Shown in pieces: positions 25,401 to 32,224 of a stretch of DNA of 33,140 nucleotides. Position numbers and translations under genes: made by a program. The stretch comes from Candidatus Cloacimonadota bacterium (GTDB taxonomy: Bacteria > Cloacimonadota > Cloacimonadia > Cloacimonadales > Cloacimonadaceae). The stretch lies in NCBI GenBank assembly GCA_012522935.1, contig JAAYJN010000030.1, forward strand, positions 1 to 33,140, in the 5' to 3' direction. How positions within the stretch are numbered: position 1 is the first letter of the stretch; every line of letters starts with the position of its first letter. Below the pieces are notes generated by a model that was not told the origin of the DNA, ran no database searches, and saw only the letters and a list, made by a program, of their open reading frames with translations.

Positions 25401-28400
25401 CCATCCAGCCGCTTGTGTTATCGTTGGTAAAGATGCCATTAAAAACCAATGTATAGCCATTTGTGCTGTAGTTACCGGTGGCAAGGGTGGCATCAGTGGT
25501 ATTTTTCATGTAAATCTTTACAGCTTCGATGGGGTTTTGATCTGCACCGCTTGCCTTGTAATAGGCAAGGCTCTTGATGCTGCCGGGTGCCACGAGCTCT
25601 GAAGCCAGGTAGATTGCCTCATGGCCGCTGTAGGTATAATATCTATTCAAAGGATGGGGCTGGGTGGAAGTGCCGCTGCCAATGATTACCACATCAGGAG
25701 CGCCTATTTCCAGCTGCACTTGACGGGTCAAGCCATAGGCACCTGCACCAGCTTCCATAATGATGGTTACCAGAGTGCCCGCATTGATGGAGCTGTCGGC
25801 AGTCAGGGTAAAGTCCACAGATGTCTCGCCCAACGCAGGAATGGCGGGGAAACTCATCTGAGAAGGGCTAATGCTAAGCTGAGGGAAGAGAGTACTGAGC
25901 CAAATATATCCCTGGCGGCTTTCTGCATTGCCAGTGTTTTTTATAATGATGGAGAATGTGGCGGTTTCGCCGGGGTCCAGGTTACCATTGTTGTTGCCAC
26001 TGGGGTCGGAAATGGTGTAATCACCAAATGATATTAAAGGAACATTAATTTCCAGGGTAAAGCTGTGTTCCCAAGTCTGGCTGCCACTCACCATGGTGAT
26101 GGTGAACATTGCCACGGTGCCGTAGGGGATATTACTGGCGATATTGAAGGCAAAGGCGTTGTTGCGTACAATGCTGGCGCCGGCACCGATGGAGGCGAGG
26201 GTTTCGCTATTATCGGTAATGGTGATGCCAGTGGTGCTGCAGGTGAGGGTGGCGGTTACGTTGGAAGCAGTTTGATTGCCCACGTTCTTGAAGGTGACGT
26301 TGAGGCGTCCGGCTTCGTTGTATTCCGGTGTGTTGTTGTTATTATCCGCATAGCTGAGGGCATCCACGGTCACAAAGGGACCGGCGTTGGGAGCCACGGT
26401 GATATCCTCGATGCGGGTAATCTTGTTCTGAGCGGTAATCACCAGTCTGGCATTGCCCACAGTTGTAAAAGGAATGATGGGCAGGGTGAGGGTGCCATTA
26501 GCTGGTACCATTGCCGAGGCATGAATCACACCGTCTTTGGTGAGTGCTACCCGGGAGTGGGGTGCAGCGGTGATATTGATGGAGGGAGCGCCGATGAGGA
26601 TGGTATTGGGGAAGGTGGCGGTATTCACGCTGGGCACACCCATATAAGGCATCAGGGAGGGATCACCCATGATGTGGTAGATTTCCCAATAGTAGTTGGT
26701 GCGGGAGCTGCCGCTTTGTTGCACGGCGAGGTTACCCATATAGATCTGGTCACCCACTGTCATTGCCCAGTCTTCATAAGCCTCACCATGGCTATGAGCC
26801 ATGGCATCGTAGGCGCCAAGCTTATTGGCATCATAAGCAGGTGCACTGCCATTGATGGGACGTTTGTAACCCACAGCCCAGTAGTAGTCTTCATCCCAAT
26901 AGGTGCTGTTGATACCACCGATATAAACCACGCCGCCGGCATTTTGCTTACGGATGATGGATTCGCCAAAACAGGGTGAGCCATAATTGAACCAGTTGGT
27001 AATACAGCAATTGCCGATCATCACGCCATATTTACCATAGTTGGTCATGGCATTCACGTGAGAGGTGGTAAATGAAGGGTCATGCCAGCTTGTCTCGCTG
27101 CCGTGGGCGGTGTAATTGATATAGCCTCTGCCTTCATTGGCTTTGGTTCTGATGGTGGTTGCGCTCTGTCCGGAAGCCGGATAGAGGTAGTTGTCAGAGT
27201 TGATGCCATGGGCAGTATTGAAGTATTGACTGGTGGCATAGTTGATGGCGCCATTGCCATGGGTGGGCGCCCAGCTGCCATCCACTCCAGCGATGAGGAC
27301 GGTCTTGCCCAAATAGCTGAGGTCTGTCATCGCCGTCTTTTCAAAGGTGATGGTCTTATTGATGATGTTTTGCAGTTCTGTATTGCTGGAAACGGAGAAG
27401 CGTCCCCAGTACATATCCGGCAGATAATCAGAGCCATTGAGGCGCACGTAGGTTTGGTCTGTGACGTGAGAGTCGGTTGCGCCGGTATTGGTGGCGATGG
27501 CAATGCTACCGGATTCATCACCCACGATCAATAGATAGGTGGGGGCGGGGTCTGATGGGGTGGCTGCGTTCCACAAGCCTTGCATATAGTTTTTGATGGC
27601 AGTGCTGGTATTGGCAATGGTGCCGCCGGTGCCCACGGTGGTGAGGATCACTTGAAAGCCCTGCTGGGTCTTCCAGTCCACAAATTCCTGCATTTGAGCG
27701 GCTTGAGCGGGAGGGCAGAGGATCACATACTTGGTGGGATGGCGCATAAAGTTGCCACGTGTATCGGCATCCCAGTTGAAGAAGACCTTGTTGTACAAGG
27801 CGTCATACTCCACGGAAGCGGTTCTGGCAAGCAGATCAGCCGTGGCAGCGAGGTTGGCACCGCTAAAGCGCACTTCCACGCTGGCTTCTTCTGTCACCAC
27901 CAGGGTGTTTGCCACTGGATCGTAAGTAACAGGATAAAAATCAAGGGCAAACATACGCACGCCACGCAGGTAGCCCATATCCACCACGCTAAAGAGTTCG
28001 CGGCTGCGGAAGCCTGCCGCACTGTATGCCTCTTCCTTCAGTTCAAAGGTGATGGTGGAGGGGTCTGCGGATTTGGATACGGGAGCCTGAGCGGGAATAA
28101 CTCTATTCTGCAGAAGGCTCTGGGAAGCATCCAAATTGCGTTGGGAAAGATGGGTTACGTCAAGCTGAACCTGAGCTCCCACGGGCACGGCAATAAATTG
28201 CCTCTGCATGGGAAGCTGGGGCTCGCCTATCTCGGTGGTATGCCCATAGTTTTCGATATTAAGCTGATCAAAAACCCCGCCGCGGGTCTGGCTTTCCTTG
28301 ATGGAAAGCTTGCCGATGCGGTAGTTTGCGGTGAATCCCAAATCGCTGTTTTGTAACAGCCGCATCTGGGACCCCTGGCTGGATAGTTCTATCTGCCGGT

Positions 28401-28479
28401 CCTGAGCAGGTAGAGCCTGGAAAACAAATAGCAGCATTAAAGCAATGAGTGCCGCTTTGCCAAGGTGTGTCAAAGACAT
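22408..28479 (-). CDS. Gingipain-family (C25) secreted cysteine peptidase, multidomain
   Basis: This 2023-residue protein has a signal peptide (about 1-26, ending LPAQD). A C25-type propeptide follows to about residue 235, and the peptidase C25 domain spans about 245-620. Its probable catalytic residues are His459 (NYTAHGSETSW) and Cys491 or Cys492 (GNCCITNWF). Beta-sandwich domains follow: CARDB-like (about 700-925), two copies of an II-G-x-G-T/N-x-S-T domain (931-1096 and 1187-1362) around an Fn3 domain (1104-1184), HYDIN/choice-of-anchor-like domains (1367-1740) and an Ig-like domain (1748-1835). A GVVTLDWVPAN domain (1850-1935) and a final Fn3-like domain (1950-2023) end it. No typical T9SS tail follows the Fn3 unit. 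AAGGAG is 5 nt before the ATG. It is the first gene of an operon with the M14 enzyme. Confidence 0.93.
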   Translation of the reverse strand: MSLTHLGKAALIALMLLFVFQALPAQDRQIELSSQGSQMRLLQNSDLGFTANYRIGKLSIKESQTRGGVFDQLNIENYGHTTEIGEPQLPMQRQFIAVPVGAQVQLDVTHLSQRNLDASQSLLQNRVIPAQAPVSKSADPSTITFELKEEAYSAAGFRSRELFSVVDMGYLRGVRMFALDFYPVTYDPVANTLVVTEEASVEVRFSGANLAATADLLARTASVEYDALYNKVFFNWDADTRGNFMRHPTKYVILCPPAQAAQMQEFVDWKTQQGFQVILTTVGTGGTIANTSTAIKNYMQGLWNAATPSDPAPTYLLIVGDESGSIAIATNTGATDSHVTDQTYVRLNGSDYLPDMYWGRFSVSSNTELQNIINKTITFEKTAMTDLSYLGKTVLIAGVDGSWAPTHGNGAINYATSQYFNTAHGINSDNYLYPASGQSATTIRTKANEGRGYINYTAHGSETSWHDPSFTTSHVNAMTNYGKYGVMIGNCCITNWFNYGSPCFGESIIRKQNAGGVVYIGGINSTYWDEDYYWAVGYKRPINGSAPAYDANKLGAYDAMAHSHGEAYEDWAMTVGDQIYMGNLAVQQSGSSRTNYYWEIYHIMGDPSLMPYMGVPSVNTATFPNTILIGAPSINITAAPHSRVALTKDGVIHASAMVPANGTLTLPIIPFTTVGNARLVITAQNKITRIEDITVAPNAGPFVTVDALSYADNNNNTPEYNEAGRLNVTFKNVGNQTASNVTATLTCSTTGITITDNSETLASIGAGASIVRNNAFAFNIASNIPYGTVAMFTITMVSGSQTWEHSFTLEINVPLISFGDYTISDPSGNNNGNLDPGETATFSIIIKNTGNAESRQGYIWLSTLFPQLSISPSQMSFPAIPALGETSVDFTLTADSSINAGTLVTIIMEAGAGAYGLTRQVQLEIGAPDVVIIGSGTSTQPHPLNRYYTYSGHEAIYLASELVAPGSIKSLAYYKASGADQNPIEAVKIYMKNTTDATLATGNYSTNGYTLVFNGIFTNDNTSGWMEVDLDTRFNYDGTNLAILIEKGYQYWTSSYPNWTYTTSSTNRARQNQNDSAQPTSLTSTRNLPNMRLRVFPVQGFLYPPSDLTAIASNSRITLNWLAPISGNPTGYKIYRNNSLLTTVTTLTYTDTAVTNGTTYSYYVKAAYSNGDSNATETVTVTASNLAIIGTGNESTGSTLACPINVWYQSLHGQSVYTAAELTAAGIAGGTIITHLGFNVTDEPQRAMPNYVIRMGHTSATNSSAFVSTGLTTVWSATSYQPSSLGWDMLELSTPFVWNGTDNIVVDTAFGLIGNYNSSGTVQSTSMNYGYIYARSDTQDQTNVFTGSTHNLRPNLQIMFTPSEDLHIIVVQPTSLHYEEVAAGTTEVKQLTIRNVGTQNLTGTITSPPGYTLTVANRADATLNKQDGSERNTLFFGIPAGQEKEYNLTFAPTQATTYNGNVVISSNADNSPTTNIAVTGSGFIPPTISLSSSSISCTLDPDNEAIRTLTISNTGSRALEYSIAMEELVAAARGNQLMQADTDRSIAGSTLVVDATSFMPGTTVDWTFTVTNGSTDTEWLKYVYITVPTGVIVNSATNFVGGSGGEMSPNVTSGNGITIEWFGQSGNWGVIQGGQSATATVNVTISSFLSGSFNLMYTIDGDIYGAEPHTIDGSITLIQDSFPIDWVNALPINGSIAGGSSEQITLSFSSHGMAAGVYEALLTVSSNDPFNPSLDVDVSMTVTGHINQAPVFTPPDHLSFDKNSSLISNFGLWASDPDGDPLTLTCSGNSDISVDINGMMVTFSAPQNWVGQELMTFGVSDGTLTTYGDILVIVDPVAGPGWTPTVYPNNPATVFGVVTLDWVPANLNDVVGAFVGAECRGVADVTVSDGQAYVTLLVNLAAQNETVSFMLYNYADGNSYPITGTLSLGFGSVVGTSAPLPLNASTLISLDAPIINGYEMTATGMKLQWDAVPNADQYQIWRSTDPYSGFTLINTVSTTSFTDNYLGDRMFYHVKAITGGIAK

Positions 28480-28528
28480 GGAGTCTCCTTGTGATTTATT
28501 ATTACGTTGTATTAAACTTGTCTATAAC

Positions 28529-28555
28529 ATTATATTTATGCATAAATCATTCCAA
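28529..28555 (-). promoter_or_regulatory. Possible promoter of the C25-M14 operon
   Basis: On the minus strand TTGGAA (28555-28550) and TATAAT (28534-28529) are 15 nt apart, about 50 nt before the C25 ATG. The -10 is perfect, the spacing short. The position just past the tRNA terminator fits. Confidence 0.4.
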
Positions 28556-28606
28556 CCATAAGGGGATACTATCTTTTTATGAATATAAGGGTGGGGAGGG
28601 GGGTAC

Positions 28607-28629
28607 AAAAAAAGCGGCAAACGCCGCTT
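28607..28629 (-). terminator. Rho-independent terminator after tRNA-Ala
   Basis: On the minus strand AAGCGGC pairs with GCCGCTT around a GTTT loop and is followed by a run of seven T (28613-28607), two of which overlap the stem end. It ends the valS-tRNA-Ala unit and insulates it from the C25 operon. Confidence 0.88.
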
Positions 28630-28641
28630 CCTGGATAAAAA

Positions 28642-28717
28642 TGGTGGAGCTAAGGGGGATCGAACCCCTGACCTGTTGATTGCGAACCAACCGCTCTCCC
28701 AGCTGAGCTATAGCCCC
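28642..28717 (-). tRNA. tRNA-Ala (anticodon CGC)
   Basis: The minus strand folds as a complete cloverleaf. The acceptor is GGGGCTA/TAGCTCC, including the G3-U70 pair that marks alanine tRNAs. The D-arm is GCTC/GAGC, the anticodon loop TTCGCAA reads CGC (codon GCG), and the T-arm is AGGGG-TTCGATC-CCCCT. Discriminator A and an encoded CCA (28642-28644) follow. It lies 75 nt after valS and 13 nt before the terminator hairpin. Confidence 0.96.
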
Positions 28718-28792
28718 GGGATATGTATCATTACAGCGGATCAGGCGTGTATTGGCGTGAAATCCACTGCGCTTAAATGTCACTGAATTATA

Positions 28793-31441
28793 TTACCCCA
28801 AATCTGCAAACAGCTCTTTTGTCAAGGAAAGTTTTTGCTGGATTCCTTCCAGGCGCAGGCGCTCTGCCTCCACGATTTCCGGCTTGGCGTTGTTTACAAA
28901 GTTGGGATTGTTGAGCTTGCCAGCCACGGAGGTGTATTCTTTTTCCAGTTTTTCCAGTTGCTTGCCGATGCGCTCCCGCTCTGCCTGTAAATCTACAATG
29001 CCTTCCAAAGGCAGGAAGATCTCGATATTCCTCACCACAGAGGCCAGGGAGGCAGGCGGCTTGGGGATATCGATGCCGATGGTGGCATCCTGCACCCTTG
29101 CCAGCTTTTGGAGGTATGCCAGATATTGGTCAAAGAGCTGTGCCTGGGCATCCTCAGCCACGCGCACGTGGATATCAGCGGTGACGGAGGGCGGCAGATT
29201 CACCTGTTTACGCAGGTTGCGGATGGCGGAGATGCTCTCCTGGATAAAGCTCATTTCATCGGCAATGGCAGGTTTGATGAGGCTGGCATCCCCTTTGGGG
29301 AAGCTGGCGATGATGAGGGCTTCCTCCGGCATGGGGAATACCTGTTTGATCCCCTGCCAGATCTCCTCGGTGATAAAGGGCATCAGGGGATGCAGGAGGC
29401 GCATGCCCTGTTGCATCACATCCAAAAGTATGTAGCGGGCAGTGTTTTGGACGTCTATATCCGCATCGGTGAGCCTGTCTTTGCTTAGCTCGATATACCA
29501 GGAGCAAAATTCATCCCACAGGAATTGGAACAGCATCTGCCCGGCATCGTTAAACTTCAGCTCCTCATAGTATTCCGTCACTTGGATGCTCACCTCTGCC
29601 AGCCTGGAATAGATCCAATGATCCGCCAATTCCAGCTGCAGCTCCTCCCTGGCGGGCAGCTCTTGCCCCGGGCTCATATTCATCATGATAAAGCGGTAGG
29701 CGTTCCACAATTTATTGGCAAAGTTGCGCCCTGTTTCCAGAATTTTATCGCTATAAACCACGTCTGCACCCTTGGGGGTGTTGAAGACCATGGAAAAGCG
29801 CAGGGCATCGGCGCCCACCTTGTCTATGATATCGATGGGATCGGGGGAATTGCCCAAGGATTTGCTCATCTTGCGCCCGATATCATCGCGCACGGTGCCA
29901 TGCAGCAGCACGGTATCGAAGGGTATCATCCCCTTAAAATGCAGCGTGCTCATAATCATGCGCGCCACCCACAGATAGATGATCTCTGGAGCGGTAATCA
30001 ACACCTGTGTGGGCAGAAAGCGCTTTTGATCCGGGGTATCATCCGGCCAGCCCATGGTGGAGAAGGGCCACAGCCAACTGCTGAACCAGGTATCCAACAC
30101 ATCTTCATCCTGCTGCCAGTTCGTGCCTTTACAGGCGGGGCAGGCGGAGGGTTCTGTGGCAGAAACCACCATCTGGGCACAATCCTGACAGTAATAGGCA
30201 GGGATGCGGTGACCCCACCAGATCTGACGGGAGATACACCAATCCCGGATGTTATTCATCCAATGCATATACACCTTGGTCCAACGCTGGGGCTGGAAGC
30301 GGATTTGCCCCTCATTTACCACCTTGATGGCTTCTTCTGCCAGGGGTTTCATCTTCACAAACCATTGATCGGAGAGGTAAGGCTCTATCACCGTATCACA
30401 GCGATAGCAATGCCCCACAGCGTGTTCGTGGGTCTCTGTTTTCTCCAAGAGGCCTTGCTCTTCCAGCATGGTCAGTGCTTTCTTGCGGGCGGCATAGCGT
30501 TCCATGCCGGCAAAATCCGCCCCGGCATCCTCGTTCATGATGCCATGCTCGTCCATCACCAACAGCTGAGGCAGGTCGTGCCTTAGGCCAATCTCAAAGT
30601 CGTTGGGATCATGCGCCGGCGTCACTTTCACACAGCCGGTGCCAAATTCCAGATCCACATATTCATCGGCAATCACCGGTATTTTGCGCTCTGTGAGGGG
30701 CAAGAGCAGCTCTTTGCCAATCAGATGGGAAAAGCGCTCATCCTTGGGGTTCACCGCCACGGCGGTATCCCCCAACATCGTTTCGGGACGCGTGGTGGCA
30801 ACCACCACATAGCCATCGCCCTGGGCATAAGGATAGCGGATATACCACAGATTGCCGGATTCATCGCTGTGCTCCACCTCGTCATTGGCAAGGGCGGTAA
30901 CGCAGCGCGGACACCAGTTGATGATGTATTTACCTTTATAAATGAGACCATCTTCATACAGCGAAACAAACACTTCCTTCACCGCGCGGGAAAGCATGTC
31001 ATCCATGGTAAAGCGCAGACGCTGCCAATCGCAGGATGCGCCCAGGAGCTTCAGCTGGTCCACGATGGTGTCTCCCTTCTCGTGTTTCCATGCCCAGATG
31101 CGTTCCAACAGCTTTTCCCTGCCGATATCGTGGCGGGTGAGACCTTCCTTTGCCAATTCTTTTTCCACCATGTTTTGGGTGGCGATGCCGGCATGATCCA
31201 CTCCCGGCAGCCACAAAGTGGGACGCCCCTGCATGCGGTGAAAGCGCACCGCTATATCCTGCAAAGTGTTATTGAGGACGTGCCCCACGTGCAGGATGCC
31301 CGTCACATTGGGCGGAGGGATCAGAATCGTGAAAGGCTCATGCTGGGTATCTTCACTGGGAGCGAAAAAGCCGCGCTCTTCCCACCAACGATACCATTTT
31401 TGTTCTATCTGTTTTGCTTCGTATGTTTTACTTATCTCCAT
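28793..31441 (-). CDS. valS: Valyl-tRNA synthetase
   Basis: ValRS charges tRNA-Val and edits misacylated threonine. An ATGATG gives two possible starts (31444 and 31441). GGAG (31452-31449) is 7 nt from the second and 4 nt from the first, so I prefer 31441. A longer open frame to 31612 reads through the heptamer repeats and is not real. Numbering from 31444, the protein has the HIGH-type HVGH (52-55), the editing region with TTRPETMLGDTAV (217-229), zinc-type Cys pairs (CPRC, CYRC, CQDC, CPAC) and KMSKS (525-529). An anticodon-binding domain and a C-terminal coiled coil (QAERERIGKQLEKLEKEY) follow. Total length, about 880 residues, is normal. The segment VLITAPEIIYLW differs from the usual TGFDI in this position. 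Confidence 0.95.
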   Translation of the reverse strand: MEISKTYEAKQIEQKWYRWWEERGFFAPSEDTQHEPFTILIPPPNVTGILHVGHVLNNTLQDIAVRFHRMQGRPTLWLPGVDHAGIATQNMVEKELAKEGLTRHDIGREKLLERIWAWKHEKGDTIVDQLKLLGASCDWQRLRFTMDDMLSRAVKEVFVSLYEDGLIYKGKYIINWCPRCVTALANDEVEHSDESGNLWYIRYPYAQGDGYVVVATTRPETMLGDTAVAVNPKDERFSHLIGKELLLPLTERKIPVIADEYVDLEFGTGCVKVTPAHDPNDFEIGLRHDLPQLLVMDEHGIMNEDAGADFAGMERYAARKKALTMLEEQGLLEKTETHEHAVGHCYRCDTVIEPYLSDQWFVKMKPLAEEAIKVVNEGQIRFQPQRWTKVYMHWMNNIRDWCISRQIWWGHRIPAYYCQDCAQMVVSATEPSACPACKGTNWQQDEDVLDTWFSSWLWPFSTMGWPDDTPDQKRFLPTQVLITAPEIIYLWVARMIMSTLHFKGMIPFDTVLLHGTVRDDIGRKMSKSLGNSPDPIDIIDKVGADALRFSMVFNTPKGADVVYSDKILETGRNFANKLWNAYRFIMMNMSPGQELPAREELQLELADHWIYSRLAEVSIQVTEYYEELKFNDAGQMLFQFLWDEFCSWYIELSKDRLTDADIDVQNTARYILLDVMQQGMRLLHPLMPFITEEIWQGIKQVFPMPEEALIIASFPKGDASLIKPAIADEMSFIQESISAIRNLRKQVNLPPSVTADIHVRVAEDAQAQLFDQYLAYLQKLARVQDATIGIDIPKPPASLASVVRNIEIFLPLEGIVDLQAERERIGKQLEKLEKEYTSVAGKLNNPNFVNNAKPEIVEAERLRLEGIQQKLSLTKELFADLG

Positions 31442-31477
31442 CATCTGTCTCCAAGAGAGTATGTTATCTGTTTCCAG

Positions 31478-31505
31478 ATTATGAGACAGGATTTTATAAA
31501 GGCAA
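31478..31505 (-). promoter_or_regulatory. Possible valS promoter
   Basis: On the minus strand TTGCCT (31505-31500) and CATAAT (31483-31478) are 16 nt apart. Transcription would then start near 31471, about 30 nt before the preferred ATG and downstream of any start in the longer frame. A TTGACATATA lies just upstream, and the same decamer occurs in the rimP leader. Confidence 0.4.
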
Positions 31506-31530
31506 TATATGTCAACCCAAAGGTGTTTGA

Positions 31531-31558
31531 GAGGCCAGAGACCAGAGGCCAGAGGCCA
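31531..31558. repeat. Four tandem heptanucleotides (GAGGCCA type)
   Basis: The 28 bases divide exactly into GAGGCCA, GAGACCA, GAGGCCA and GAGGCCA. The array directly borders element B (31561-32117), in the same relative place as the GGTGTTA array next to element A. Confidence 0.88.
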
Positions 31559-31560
31559 GG

Positions 31561-32117
31561 GGGAGGCGGCTGCGCCGCAGGGAACAGGGGATAGGGGCTT
31601 CGCTTTTGCCAAGTCTATTTTGAATTGGTGAAATCCTTATAATTAGGGTAATTAGTGGTTAAAACCCTTTCACGGTTAGCAAAAATGCTGTCTCTCCGAG
31701 ACTCGTAACTTATACTTAGAGCGTGAGTTGACCTAAAATAACGTCTCTCCGAGACTCTCTTAGGGAGCTCGCTAAACGCTCGCGATGAATGATGGGTCAA
31801 TGGACGTTTTTTTATCCGATTCTGCTTCCTTTCCTATTGGATGCGCTTGTGATGCCGTTGCGATATCCAGCAATTTGCAAGGAGAGGCAATGGCATCGCA
31901 ACGGTATCTGATAAGGAAGGGTTCAGATACAAGGTTACAGGTTTCAGAGAAAGCGGCGTTCCGTCGCTTCCAAACAGTGCAAAGCACGCTCAACTGAGCG
32001 AAGCGAATCTCAACCGCGAGCAAAGCGAGCACTCAACTGGCGCCTTGGCGCCTCTCAACGCTCGCTAAGCGAGCGCCCCGTTCACTGTTCCCTGCGGCAA
32101 AGCCGCCCCCCCCCCCC
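31561..32117. repeat. Modular intergenic element B with inverted ends and many short palindromes
   Basis: The left end (31564-31586, GGCGGCTGCGCCGCAGGGAAC) is an inverted match of the right end (32085-32106, reverse complement GGCGGCTTTGCCGCAGGGAAC). Modules shared with element A are at 31593-31664 (direct) and 31682-31784 (inverted). The B-specific part (31785-32075) holds inverted repeats: CCGTTGCGAT (31855-31864 with 31895-31904), CGCTCA-AC-TGAGCG (31987-32000), GGCGCC-TT-GGCGCC (32039-32052) and CGCTCGCT-A-AGCGAGCG (32059-32075). A run of 12 C closes it (32106-32117). Two short open frames inside (31785-31997 plus; 31772-32032 minus) look like by-products. It fills most of the gap between valS and the gene at 32225. 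Confidence 0.75.
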
Positions 32118-32172
32118 TCATTTCTTCCTTGCGTCCACCATGGTTTCAGGTTCTATTATTATGTCGCATACT

Positions 32173-32199
32173 TTGGCAATGCAATTATAATATTATATA
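32173..32199 (+). promoter_or_regulatory. Possible promoter of the secreted-protein gene at the right edge
   Basis: TTGGCA (32173-32178) and TATATA (32194-32199) are 15 nt apart; an overlapping perfect TATAAT is at 32186-32191. The stretch is the only AT-rich part between element B and the ATG at 32225. Confidence 0.35.
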
Positions 32200-32224
32200 G
32201 AAAGGCCATATTAATGGAGACAAT

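Noticed and set aside
22441-28356. Several long plus-strand open frames opposite the C25 peptidase gene
   Set aside because: They lie antisense to a gene with clear domains and catalytic motifs, have low-complexity G/H/I-rich translations and no ribosome sites.
31442-31612. N-terminal extension of valS to 31612
   Set aside because: The extra residues come from the heptamer array and repeat element, there is no ribosome site, and the probable promoter lies downstream of that start. The ATG pair at 31439-31444 with GGAG fits the family.
31772-32032. Small open frames on both strands inside element B
   Set aside because: They overlap each other on opposite strands, lie in palindromic repeats and show no domain or start signal.
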